64,000 bases of DNA, from positions 1 to 64,000 of the forward strand of contig NZ_UCOB01000012.1 in NCBI RefSeq assembly GCF_900474295.1, given 5' to 3'. Source of the DNA: Synechococcus sp. UW140. Lineage in GTDB: Bacteria; Cyanobacteriota; Cyanobacteriia; PCC-6307; Cyanobiaceae. Below the pieces are notes generated by a model, which was given only the letters and a program-made list of their open reading frames with translations, made no database searches and had not been told where the DNA came from. Both the position numbers and the translations under genes were made by a program. Below are positions 17,945-27,684 of this stretch, in pieces (positions within the stretch are counted from its first letter, which is position 1; the number at the start of each line of letters is the position of its first letter).

Positions 17945-19363
17945 ATGCTCCGACGACGGTTTCTGGTTTCCCTGCTACTAGCTGCAGTCGCCGCGCTGCC
18001 GGCCCGGGCGGAACCACTCGCCCTCAGCCTGGAGCAAGCGCTCGAGCGCGGCATGGAAGCCTCCCTGGCTCTGAAGCAGACAGATGCCCACAAAGCCGGC
18101 ACCGCTGCAGACGTGGGGATCAGCCGCAGCCTCTTTCTGCCCAAGCTCGATGTGGTGGGGCTGGGCAGCTGGGCCCAGGTGGGCAGCTCGATCGGGTTCA
18201 TCTCCAACCTGCCCACCATTGGTGATCTCAACGTCAATCTCCGCGGCGACGGCTATGCCGTGATCCAGAACAGCTTCGGCAACATCGGCCTGGCCCTTAG
18301 CTATCCGCTGATTAATTTCGAGCGTGGACCTCTGTTGGCGGCCGCCCAGGCCCTGGATCAGGCCGCGGACGTGCGGGTGCAGGAACAGCGGCGACAAAGC
18401 CGTTTCGCAATCACAAACGCCTATCTCAATCTGCAGCTCACAGAAGCGCTGATCCCCGTGTGGCAGCGCTCGATCGCCCTGTCGACAACCCTGCTCAAGG
18501 ATGCAGAGGCCCTGCTTGACGGCGGTCTTGGCGCGCGCATCGATGTGTTCAGGGCCCAGGCGCTGCTCGCCTCGGATCAGAGCGGCCTGAGCGCTGCCCG
18601 CTCGGAGCAGGCGATCGCCGCCAGTGCCCTGGCCAGGCTGCTGGATCTTCCCGCCGAACAGACGCTGGAAGCCAGCGCTCCCCTGCTGGCCGCAGCCCCC
18701 TGGCCGCTCGACCTGCAGGCCTCGGTGGAGGCTGCCACCAGCAACCGCCCCGCCCTGGATGTGATCCGCCAGGAGAGGGCGGCTGCGGAAGCGAAGGTGC
18801 GCGCCGCTCGCGGCACCATGCTGCCGCGCGTTGGGCTGCTCGTTGGTGGAGGCATCAATGGCGACAACCTCAGCCTGCCGGTACTTAACGGCAGCAACAG
18901 CATCGGCAACGTGCCCGTGGCCGGTGAGGTGTCGCTGCCTGGGGTGAGCAGCAGCGGCAGTGCTAGCGGCAGCTTTTACGACTACGGCGTGCTGCTCACC
19001 CTGCGCCAACCGCTCTTCGACGGTGGCCTGTCGGCCCAGAGTGCAGCCCTGGCCGAGAGCCAGGTGCAGGAGCAGCGTCTGCTGTTGAAGCAACGTGAGC
19101 AGGTCATCATTCTGGCCGTGGAAAGCTTCTGGCACACCCATCGCAGTGCCGCTGAAACGATGCAGGCCTCGCGCAAAGCCGTGGTCGCCAGCGAGGAAGC
19201 AGTCCGCGATGCCCAGCTGCGCTACCGGGCCGGCATCGCTCCGGTCACGGAGCTGCTGCTGGCGCAGCGGGATCTGCAGGCCGCCCGCAGCGCTGAAGCA
19301 ACCGCCATTCAGCAGTGGAATCTCAGCCGGGCTGGCCTGGAGCTGGAGACGGGGCAACGCTGA
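17945..19363 (+). CDS. TolC-like outer membrane efflux protein (second copy)
   Basis: 472 residues. The ATG at 17945 is preferred over an in-frame start at 17909, which would overlap the divergent gene, because it begins a clean signal peptide (LRRRFLVSLLLAAVAALPARA). TolC-family repeats are visible: LSLEQALERGMEASLALKQTDAHKA, GLALSYPLINFERGPLLAAAQAL, then TLRQPLFDGGLSAQSAALAES and the terminal APVTELLLAQRDLQAARSA. It would provide the outer membrane channel for the divergent adaptor/FUSC system. Little sequence likeness to the 7.5 kb TolC beyond family features, and opposite base composition (one 60-base line at 18001 is 73% GC). Confidence 0.88.
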   Translation: MLRRRFLVSLLLAAVAALPARAEPLALSLEQALERGMEASLALKQTDAHKAGTAADVGISRSLFLPKLDVVGLGSWAQVGSSIGFISNLPTIGDLNVNLRGDGYAVIQNSFGNIGLALSYPLINFERGPLLAAAQALDQAADVRVQEQRRQSRFAITNAYLNLQLTEALIPVWQRSIALSTTLLKDAEALLDGGLGARIDVFRAQALLASDQSGLSAARSEQAIAASALARLLDLPAEQTLEASAPLLAAAPWPLDLQASVEAATSNRPALDVIRQERAAAEAKVRAARGTMLPRVGLLVGGGINGDNLSLPVLNGSNSIGNVPVAGEVSLPGVSSSGSASGSFYDYGVLLTLRQPLFDGGLSAQSAALAESQVQEQRLLLKQREQVIILAVESFWHTHRSAAETMQASRKAVVASEEAVRDAQLRYRAGIAPVTELLLAQRDLQAARSAEATAIQQWNLSRAGLELETGQR

Positions 19364-19535
19364 ACAGCCTGGTCGTCACGACAAAGTGGCTTTGAAGCTT
19401 TAGGCCGATCGTGCAGTCAGAGCAGCCACAACATCAACACCCCCGACTACCGCCGGCACAGATTGGTCGGATCCTCCAGAGCTTGGGTTTGTCGGCCAAG
19501 CTTCTGGGCAGTGACCGGGCTTGGGTTGCTGCCTG

Positions 19536-20744
19536 ATGGGTCAACGAAGCAGCGCCGAGCATCGCGACCTCAGCGCGCTAGCGCCTGAGCTCAGTCAATC
19601 CCTATTGGCCTGGTGGGAGCTTCACGGCCGGAAGGACCCTGCGCTGAAGCCTTGGATGTTCACAAAGGACGGCAGGTGGCCCGAACCCCATGAACACCTC
19701 AATGTCCTGGAGTGCTGGATCGCCGAGGTGATGCTGCAGCAGACCCAGCTACAGGTGGTGCTTCCTTACTGGACGGCCTGGATGGAGGCCTTCCCGAGGC
19801 TCGAGGTCTTGGCTGGAGCGGATGAACAGGCGGTGCTGTTGCGCTGGCAGGGGCTGGGCTATTACTCCAGGGCTCGTCGTTTGCTTGCAGCAGCTCGGCA
19901 GTTGCTCACAGAGTTGAGGCCTGTTGGTGAGGCAGACCCTCAGAGTTGGCCTCAGGAGCTGGATCGCTGGCTTCTCCTGCCTGGGATCGGTCGAAGCACT
20001 GCCGGTGGCATCCTCTCCTCCGCGTTTAATAGTCCCCTGGCGATTCTGGATGGCAATGTGCGCCGGGTGCTGGCCAGGGTGATGGCCTATCCACATCCAC
20101 CGATGTGGCATCAAGGGCTGTTCTGGAGTTGGAGCCAGTCCCTGATCGCTGCCGCGCCGGAGCGGGCCAGGGATCTCAATCAGGCTTTCATGGATTTGGG
20201 TGCGACTCTTTGCACGCCTCGCAATCCGGCCTGTGCTTCATGTCCGTGGCAATCGGCTTGCGCTGCGTACGCTTCGGGCAGCCCTGATCGTTACCCCGTG
20301 AAAGAAGCTCCCCGCGATGTGCCCTTTCAGGTGATCGGTGTGGGTGTGGTGCTCAATCAAGCTGGCCAGGTGCTGATCGATCAGCGTCTTAACGAGGGCT
20401 TGCTGGGCGGGATGTGGGAATTTCCCGGCGGCAAACAGGAGCCAGGTGAGCTGATTGAGGCCACGATTGCTCGCGAGTTGAGGGAGGAGCTGGCGATCGA
20501 GGTCACGGTGGATCAGGCGCTCATTTGCGTTGATCATGCCTACAGCCATAAAAAGCTGCGTTTTGAGGTGTACCTCTGCACTTGGTGCTCTGGTGAGCCG
20601 CAGCCCTTGGCTAGTCAACAGGTGCGATGGGTGCAGCCCCAAGAGCTCGGGGCCTATCCCTTCCCTGCTGCCAATGCCCGCATCATCGCGGCGCTGATGA
20701 CCCATCTGGGTCTGCCTGCGTTGGATCAGTCCGTCTCGGGTTGA
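19536..20744 (+). CDS. mutY: A/G-specific adenine DNA glycosylase with C-terminal Nudix-like domain
   Basis: Removes adenine mispaired with 8-oxoguanine. The helix-hairpin-helix glycosylase part shows EVMLQQTQLQVV (catalytic Glu), LPGIGRSTAGGIL, the catalytic Asp in ILDGNVRRVLAR and the 4Fe-4S ligands C-x6-C-x2-C-x5-C in CTPRNPACASCPWQSAC. The C-terminal part has a recognisable Nudix box (GGKQEPGELIEATIARELRE), used in MutY for 8-oxoG recognition rather than hydrolysis. The ATG at 19536 is used; TTG 19521 is in frame upstream. 402 residues is normal. Followed by the sugar kinase gene. Confidence 0.94.
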   Translation: MGQRSSAEHRDLSALAPELSQSLLAWWELHGRKDPALKPWMFTKDGRWPEPHEHLNVLECWIAEVMLQQTQLQVVLPYWTAWMEAFPRLEVLAGADEQAVLLRWQGLGYYSRARRLLAAARQLLTELRPVGEADPQSWPQELDRWLLLPGIGRSTAGGILSSAFNSPLAILDGNVRRVLARVMAYPHPPMWHQGLFWSWSQSLIAAAPERARDLNQAFMDLGATLCTPRNPACASCPWQSACAAYASGSPDRYPVKEAPRDVPFQVIGVGVVLNQAGQVLIDQRLNEGLLGGMWEFPGGKQEPGELIEATIARELREELAIEVTVDQALICVDHAYSHKKLRFEVYLCTWCSGEPQPLASQQVRWVQPQELGAYPFPAANARIIAALMTHLGLPALDQSVSG

Positions 20745-20808
20745 GTGGTTTGCGCAGTTGGCAGTTGCCAGCCTGCTAGCCAGGCTGCGGGAAGTTAGAT
20801 GCCAGCTG

Positions 20809-21870
20809 ATGGCCAATCGTGCGGTGTGTGCCCCATGGGTGCTGTGTTTGGGGGAAGCACTGGTTGATCGTCTGGGGCCTTTGGGCGGTGATCCGGCGAC
20901 CGCTTCACTATCTGACTGCGATGATCGCCTCGGCGGTGCCCCGGCCAATGTGGCCTGTGCTCTGGCCCGTCTCGGCACCCCTGTGGGCTTCCTTGGCCGG
21001 CTTGGCGAGGACGACATCGGTGCCAGTTTTAACGAGTTGCTGCGGGATCGTGGCGTTGATCTGAGGGGTGTTCAGGTCGATACCGTGCGCCCCAGTCGGG
21101 TGGTGCTGGTGCGCCGGGATGCGACCGGGGAGAGGGTGTTTCAGGGCTTTGCCGGTGACCAGGGCGAGGGTTTCGCTGATCAGGGTCTTGATTGCCAGCA
21201 GCTGTCTTTGTCCTGGCCTGCGTTGGCGTCAGCTGCTCGCTGGTTATTGGTCGGCACGATTCCGCTGGCGACGCCCGAGTCAGCGGAAACCCTCCAGTGG
21301 GCCATTGAGCAAGTTGATCAGTCGGATCTGCGTTTGGCCTTGGACGTCAACTGGCGGCCCACGTTCTGGGATCCAGCCGCCGATCCCTCTGCAGGACCTT
21401 CACCTCAGGCGTTGGCCTCAATGGCGCCTTTGCTCGATCGGGCTTCGTTGATCAAGCTGGCACGGGAGGAAGCGATCTGGGTCTTCAACAGCGACAACCC
21501 TGAGGCGATCAGCAAGTGCTTGCCTACCCACCCCGATGTGGTGGTCACTGATGGCGGTCATCCCGTGCAGTGGTGCATCGCTGGCCATGTTGGTGCGATG
21601 GATGTTCTGGCCCCGCCAAGGGTGGTGGATACCACCGGTGCTGGGGATGCATTCACGGCAGGGCTGCTGCATCAGCTTCTCGCTCTAACACCCTCGGGCG
21701 GTGCCCCTCTGGTTCTTTCTGCAGCTGTGGTGGAGGAAGTGATTCGCTATGCCGCTGCCTGTGGTGCTTTGGTCTGCGCTGGTGCCGGTGGTATTGATCC
21801 TCAGCCGTCCGCGGCTGACGTGGAGCATTTCCTCCTGCAAAGTGCAGCGATGGTCTCTGGACTGCGCTGA
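20809..21870 (+). CDS. PfkB family carbohydrate kinase (fructokinase-like)
   Basis: About 353 residues from ATG 20809; a TTG at 20758 would add 17. PfkB motif 1 region is present (GGAPANVACALARLGTPVGFLGRLGEDDIG) and the C-terminal motif DTTGAGDAFTAG holds the catalytic base Asp. The N-terminal CLGEALVDRLG is typical of fructokinases, so a fructose or related sugar phosphorylating role in sucrose turnover is likely but not proven. Follows mutY by 64 bases on the same strand. Confidence 0.85.
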   Translation: MANRAVCAPWVLCLGEALVDRLGPLGGDPATASLSDCDDRLGGAPANVACALARLGTPVGFLGRLGEDDIGASFNELLRDRGVDLRGVQVDTVRPSRVVLVRRDATGERVFQGFAGDQGEGFADQGLDCQQLSLSWPALASAARWLLVGTIPLATPESAETLQWAIEQVDQSDLRLALDVNWRPTFWDPAADPSAGPSPQALASMAPLLDRASLIKLAREEAIWVFNSDNPEAISKCLPTHPDVVVTDGGHPVQWCIAGHVGAMDVLAPPRVVDTTGAGDAFTAGLLHQLLALTPSGGAPLVLSAAVVEEVIRYAAACGALVCAGAGGIDPQPSAADVEHFLLQSAAMVSGLR

Positions 21871-21888
21871 ATCAATCCATCAAGGACT

Positions 21889-22380
21889 TCATGTCGTGGG
21901 CGGGTGAAGGACGGCAGTCCTTCCTTCCCCTGGCCCATGCTCCAATTGGAGCGTCCAAGCGTCCTGACAGTTCAGCTTGAGACGCTCTGGCCACTCCACG
22001 ACAAGTAAGGCTCCCATCGCTAGAGCTTCCTCTTCTTCCTGCAGAAATAGATCATCGGCCGATTCAGGGCGTTCAAGCCTGTAGAGGTCGAGATGCACCA
22101 GGGGGGGCTGACCTTGGGGGTAGTGCTGGGCCAGGGCGAAGGTGGGGCTTGTGATCGGTTCGTTGATGCCAAGAGCGAGAGCGATGCCTTGCACCAGTGA
22201 GGTCTTGCCGGCACCGAGTTGGCCCTGAAGCAGCAGCACCGTTCCTGCCGAAAGCTGGCCGGCAAGATCCCGCCCCAGGCGGTGGGTGGCCTCTAGGTCG
22301 TCGAGGATCCAGCGGTTGTCTGTAGATTGGTGATCTGGCGAGCCCGAAGCCTCGGCGACTCTGCAGAGATTTCCGTTCAC
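21889..22380 (-). CDS. tsaE: tRNA threonylcarbamoyladenosine biosynthesis ATPase TsaE
   Basis: P-loop ATPase that assists TsaB/TsaD in making t6A37 on ANN-decoding tRNAs. Walker [14 protein letters not shown], then [15 protein letters not shown] and VHLDLYRLE, the family signature, are all present; a C-terminal VVEWPERL follows. The frame is open from 22422, but an ATG there would overlap the divergent ahcY start; a GTG at 22380 gives 163 residues, near the usual 150-160. The upstream extension (22381-22422) cannot be excluded. Confidence 0.88.
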   Translation of the reverse strand: MNGNLCRVAEASGSPDHQSTDNRWILDDLEATHRLGRDLAGQLSAGTVLLLQGQLGAGKTSLVQGIALALGINEPITSPTFALAQHYPQGQPPLVHLDLYRLERPESADDLFLQEEEEALAMGALLVVEWPERLKLNCQDAWTLQLEHGPGEGRTAVLHPPTT

Positions 22381-22405
22381 GTTCTCCCCAGGGAGCTTTA
22401 TAACC

Positions 22406-23836
<1,431 letters not shown>

Positions 23837-23843
23837 TCACTGC

Positions 23844-23871
23844 AGCCCAAAGCGGTTTGCTTTGGGCTTTT
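23844..23871 (+). terminator. Intrinsic terminator of ahcY
   Basis: AGCCCAAAGC at 23844-23853 pairs perfectly with GCTTTGGGCT at 23859-23868 around a five-base loop, followed by a T-run. It starts 8 bases after the ahcY stop codon. Confidence 0.9.
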
Positions 23872-24116
23872 TGTTTGGCCAGGTCGCTTGAGCGGCCTGG
23901 CTTTTTTGATCTCTCAGGGTCACATCCATCGCCCATGTGCTGATCTGGCGGGAATCGATTGGGCCAGCAGGCTTTGAGCCCTCGCTGGATGCGATCTGCT
24001 CGTCGGAGTTTTCGCTCCAGCGGGTCGCTGATGACACTTTTGTGCTCCAAATTGCCCCGGAGCGGTCGGCTCTCTAGGCCAGCTGTGAAACACTGACGAC
24101 GCCTTCACACCTCTTC

Positions 24117-24776
24117 ATGGGACTGTCGGAACTGATCACCCAGCTGCCTGAGCTGATTAAGCAGGCGGTGGCGGTCAACCCCTTGGCTGGATATGGGGCG
24201 ATTTTCGCGGCGATGTTTCTCGAGAATCTGTTTCCGCCGATTCCTTCTGAGCTGATCATGCCCCTAGGGGGATTTCTGGTGCAGCAAGGCCAGCTGCAGT
24301 TTGTACCAGTGGTGTTCGCCGGTCTGCTGGGAACGGTGCTTGGTGCCCTCCCCTGGTACGGCATCGGCCGAGTGATCAATGAAGAGCGGATTGAGCACTG
24401 GTTGGAGCGGCATGGTCGCTGGATCGGCATCAGTCCTGCTGAGCTGGCCCGCAGTCGCCGCTGGTTCAATCGCTTTGGTACCGCCCTTGTGTTTTGGGGT
24501 CGCCTGGTGCCTGGCATCCGCACTCTGATTTCAGTGCCGGCAGGGATCGAGATGATGCCGATGGCGCCATTCCTGATCTGGACGACTGCCGGCAGCTTGA
24601 TCTGGACCTTGCTGCTCACCCTCGCTGGATTCTTGCTGGGAGAGAGCTATAGCAACGTCGAGCTTTGGATCGAGCCTGTCTCCAAGCTGATCAAGGTTGG
24701 CCTGGTGATCGTTGTTGTGGCTGGAGGCATCTGGCTGGGTCTGCGCATCTGGCGCCGTCGTCGCTCTGCCGATTGA
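24117..24776 (+). CDS. DedA family membrane protein
   Basis: 219 residues with the DedA/SNARE-associated fold: an N-terminal hydrophobic stretch with FLENLFPPIPSELIMPLGG, the central FGTALVFWGRLVPGIRTLISVPAG motif whose Arg residues are typical of the family, and C-terminal membrane helices. DedA proteins are linked to lipid flipping (undecaprenyl phosphate or other phospholipids) and membrane potential in other bacteria; the role here is inferred. About 280 bases upstream separate it from ahcY. Converges with ssb. Confidence 0.9.
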   Translation: MGLSELITQLPELIKQAVAVNPLAGYGAIFAAMFLENLFPPIPSELIMPLGGFLVQQGQLQFVPVVFAGLLGTVLGALPWYGIGRVINEERIEHWLERHGRWIGISPAELARSRRWFNRFGTALVFWGRLVPGIRTLISVPAGIEMMPMAPFLIWTTAGSLIWTLLLTLAGFLLGESYSNVELWIEPVSKLIKVGLVIVVVAGGIWLGLRIWRRRRSAD

Positions 24777-24802
24777 CCCAAGGGGACAATCCCCCTTGGG
24801 TC
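24775..24802. terminator. Bidirectional terminator between dedA and ssb
   Basis: GACCCAAGGGG at 24775-24785 pairs with CCCCTTGGGTC at 24792-24802. It begins within the dedA stop codon and serves convergent dedA and ssb. There is no long T-run on either side, but the stem is perfect over 11 base pairs. Confidence 0.7.
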
Positions 24803-24838
24803 AATCCAGAAGCGCCGGCAGCTGGATCGCGGTGCTGG

Positions 24839-25231
24839 TCAGAACGGAACTTCTTCGTCGCTGGGGCTGCCACCACCGAAGCCGCCGCCGCCGTAGTTTC
24901 CCCCACCTTCATTTTCGCGTTTCGATCCCAGCAGCTCAAGCCTGTCGACCCGCACCACGGGCTTGCTGCGCTCCTCTCCGCTGGTGCGATCGGTCCAGCG
25001 GTCAAGTTTGACGCTGCCGATGATGCCAAGCAGAGAACCTTTCCTGACATAGTCGGCGGCTACCTGGGCTTGCTTCCCCCAAATCTCGAGGTTGAACCAG
25101 TCCGGTTCGTCGTCGCGACTGCGGCGGTTGACGGCCATGGTCAGGTTGGCAACCATGCTTCCCGACTCGAAGTAACGCACTTCGGGGTCGCGGCCTGCAC
25201 GGCCCACAAGGGTGACTGAATTGACGCCCAT
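24839..25231 (-). CDS. ssb: Single-stranded DNA-binding protein
   Basis: 130 residues: an OB-fold starting MGVNSVTLVGRAGRDPEVRYFESG, typical of cyanobacterial SSB, then a Gly-rich linker and the acidic tail ending DEEVPF that recruits replication and repair partners. A strong Shine-Dalgarno (GAGGAGG) stands upstream of the ATG at 25231. Shorter than E. coli SSB (178), normal for cyanobacteria. Divergent from mreB. Confidence 0.96.
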   Translation of the reverse strand: MGVNSVTLVGRAGRDPEVRYFESGSMVANLTMAVNRRSRDDEPDWFNLEIWGKQAQVAADYVRKGSLLGIIGSVKLDRWTDRTSGEERSKPVVRVDRLELLGSKRENEGGGNYGGGGFGGGSPSDEEVPF

Positions 25232-25377
25232 GGATTCCTCCTCTTCGTTGGTTCATGATGCGCCACGGTTTTCGTGGCTGCCTTCAAGGAGTTCCACCCT
25301 CCTGTCCGGATGTCTCAAAACGTCCCAGAAAGGTTGGGGAAACGCCCCTATGATTCGCCGAACCTGAGCCTTGTTCC

Positions 25378-26430
25378 GTGCTTTTTCGTCGCTTCCAGCT
25401 GTCCCGCGACATCGGCATCGACCTTGGCACCGCCAATACTCTTATTTACGTTTCCGGCCGCGGCATTGTGCTGCAGGAACCCTCTGTGGTGGCCCTGGAT
25501 CTGGAACGGGGAGTGCCGCTGGCCGTGGGCGATGAGGCCAAGCTGATGCTCGGCCGCACCCCAGGCAATATCAAGGCCGTCCGGCCCCTGCGCGACGGGG
25601 TGATCGCTGATTTCGATGCGGCTGAGCAGATGCTCAAGACCTTTATCCACAAAGGCAATGAAGGCCGAGGCATTGTGGCCCCCCGTTTGGTGGTTGGTAT
25701 CCCTAGTGGGGTGACCGGTGTGGAGCGCCGCGCTGTCCGGGAGGCGGGCCTGGCCGGTGCGAGGGAAGTGCATCTGATCGATGAGCCTGTGGCCGCTGCC
25801 ATTGGAGCCGGGCTGCCCGTGACTGAGCCGGTGGGCACGATGATTGTGGACATCGGTGGCGGCACCACCGAGGTGGCCGTGCTCAGCCTCGGCGGCACCG
25901 TGCTGAGTGAGTCAGTCCGCGTCGCGGGTGATGAGATCAGCGATTCGATCGGTGTTTACCTGAAGAAGGTGCACAACCTGGTCGTTGGCGAACGCACGGC
26001 GGAGGAGATCAAGATCCGAATTGGTTCTGCCTTCCCTGACAACGAGTTCGACCAGACGGTGATGGACGTGCGCGGCTTGCACCTGCTCTCGGGCTTGCCC
26101 CGCACAATTCAGCTTCAGGCTGGTGACCTGCGCGAAGCAATCGCTGAGCCCCTCAACGTGATCGTTGAGGCCGTGAAGCGCACCCTGGAGCGCACGCCAC
26201 CCGAGCTGGCTGCTGACATCGTTGACCGCGGCATCATGCTGGCCGGTGGAGGTGCGCTTGTGCGTGGCATCAGTGATCTCATCAGCCATGAGACCGGGAT
26301 TTTCACGCACATCGCTGAAGACCCCTTGCTGTGTGTGGTGAACGGATGCGGCCAGGTGCTTGAGGACTACAAGCGTCTTCAGCGGGTGCTCGATACTCCC
26401 GAATACGTGCGCAATACCGTGACGGCCTGA
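25378..26430 (+). CDS. mreB: Rod shape-determining protein MreB
   Basis: Actin-like cytoskeletal ATPase that guides lateral wall synthesis. GTG start at 25378 giving 350 residues; the N-terminus reads SRDIGIDLGTANTLIYV (phosphate 1 loop), with IVDIGGGTTEVAVLSLGG (phosphate 2) and LAGGGALVRGISDLI (adenosine loop). It starts the mreB-mreC-mreD run (4-base gap to mreC). Confidence 0.97.
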   Translation: MLFRRFQLSRDIGIDLGTANTLIYVSGRGIVLQEPSVVALDLERGVPLAVGDEAKLMLGRTPGNIKAVRPLRDGVIADFDAAEQMLKTFIHKGNEGRGIVAPRLVVGIPSGVTGVERRAVREAGLAGAREVHLIDEPVAAAIGAGLPVTEPVGTMIVDIGGGTTEVAVLSLGGTVLSESVRVAGDEISDSIGVYLKKVHNLVVGERTAEEIKIRIGSAFPDNEFDQTVMDVRGLHLLSGLPRTIQLQAGDLREAIAEPLNVIVEAVKRTLERTPPELAADIVDRGIMLAGGGALVRGISDLISHETGIFTHIAEDPLLCVVNGCGQVLEDYKRLQRVLDTPEYVRNTVTA

Positions 26431-26434
26431 TCGG

Positions 26435-27178
26435 ATGGCGGCCTCTCAGTGGCCAGCCGGTCCCCGTTGGCGTGGAGGGCGTCGGCTCTGGCCATGGCTA
26501 GCCCTCCTGGTTGTTTTGGCACTTGTTCGCTGGAGCAAGGGTGCTGGTTTTGTTGATGCTTATGCCTTGCTGAGTCGGCCGTTCTGGCCGGGTTCAGCTC
26601 AGAAGGAGTGGTTGCAGTCAGCGGGAACACTGGAGCAGAAGGCCCAGCTTGAGTTACTTCGTCAGGACAACGCCCGCTTGCGCGATTTGCTTGAGCTCAA
26701 CCGTGGTTCGGGGGCTGGTCAGGTGGCGGCGCCGGTGATCTCCCGCAACGCAGCCGCTTGGTGGCAGCAGCTGGAACTGGGGCAAGGCGCTAGCGCTGGC
26801 CTCGCGACTGGTGATGCGGTCATTGGCCCCGGAGGTTTGATTGGCCGCGTTCAGAGCGTCACCCCCACCACCGCCAGGGTCAAGTTGTTGACAGCACCTG
26901 GCAGCAAAGTGGGTGTTTGGGTACCTCGCACGCGCCAGCACGCCTTGTTGGTAGGGGTTGGTACCGCCCGGCCGCAGCTGCGTTTCATCGACAAGGACAT
27001 CAAGGCGCGTCCCGGTGATCTGGTCAGCACGTCTCCAGCGAGCACCCTGCTTCCCCCCAACCTTCCTGTCGCTGTGATCCAGTCGCTCAACAGCCGCGCC
27101 GTGCCAGCACCGAAAGGGGTGGTGCAGCTAATCGCTGCTCCTGAGGCAGTGGACTGGGTGCAGGTGCAGACCCGCTGA
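26435..27178 (+). CDS. mreC: Rod shape-determining protein MreC
   Basis: 247 residues with one N-terminal membrane helix (LWPWLALLVVLALVRWS), a coiled coil (LEQKAQLELLRQDNARLRDLLEL) and two beta domains, the bitopic MreC layout; the periplasmic part organises wall synthases. Position between mreB and mreD confirms the call. Its last base is shared with the mreD start (TGATG). Confidence 0.92.
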   Translation: MAASQWPAGPRWRGGRRLWPWLALLVVLALVRWSKGAGFVDAYALLSRPFWPGSAQKEWLQSAGTLEQKAQLELLRQDNARLRDLLELNRGSGAGQVAAPVISRNAAAWWQQLELGQGASAGLATGDAVIGPGGLIGRVQSVTPTTARVKLLTAPGSKVGVWVPRTRQHALLVGVGTARPQLRFIDKDIKARPGDLVSTSPASTLLPPNLPVAVIQSLNSRAVPAPKGVVQLIAAPEAVDWVQVQTR

Positions 27179-27684
27179 TGGCTCGTTTGCATGCCCAGCC
27201 GATCTGTGTGGCCTCGGCTTTGGCTATCCCCATGCTTGTCCTCGCCCAGCCGGCTTGGCTCACTCTGTCTGGAGTGGGGCCGAGTTGGGCGGTGTTGTGG
27301 TTGCTGCCTTGGGCCCTGGTGGATGGACCCGTTTCAGGATCGATTGCCGGTGCCGCCATCGCCCTGGTGCTTGATGGCCTTGGGGTTGATGGCCTGACCC
27401 AACTGCCGGCTCTGGTCTTATTGGGGTGGTGGTGGGGCCGATTGGGGCGTCGGGGACGACCGATTCAACGCAGCCTCAATCTTGGCCTGCTGGCCTGGAT
27501 CGGGGCCATGGTGGTTGGCGTCAGTCTCTGGCTGCAGTTGCGTTTAGTTCAGGGACTTGATGCGCCACTGCTGCAGCACTGGGCCTGGCATCTCTGTCTC
27601 ACCCAGGCGGTGATCACTGGCTTGCTCGCACCGATGCTCTCCTCGTGGCAGCTGCTGGTTTGGCGGCGGCGTTCTCGGGCATGA
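27178..27684 (+). CDS. mreD: Rod shape-determining protein MreD
   Basis: 168 residues, almost wholly hydrophobic with about five membrane helices, typical of MreD. Starts on the last base of mreC, and its stop overlaps the ATG of the next gene, so the run is translationally coupled. Sequence conservation in MreD is low; the call leans on gene order and membrane profile. Confidence 0.85.
   Translation: MARLHAQPICVASALAIPMLVLAQPAWLTLSGVGPSWAVLWLLPWALVDGPVSGSIAGAAIALVLDGLGVDGLTQLPALVLLGWWWGRLGRRGRPIQRSLNLGLLAWIGAMVVGVSLWLQLRLVQGLDAPLLQHWAWHLCLTQAVITGLLAPMLSSWQLLVWRRRSRA

Noticed and set aside
17978-19357. A 459-codon open frame antisense to the TolC gene
   Set aside because: It mirrors the high-GC TolC frame; the translation is low in complexity and has no family motif, whereas the plus-strand frame has signal peptide and TolC repeats.
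22381-22405. S-adenosylhomocysteine riboswitch before ahcY
   Set aside because: The leader is only about 25 bases and overlaps tsaE; no aptamer-like structure.
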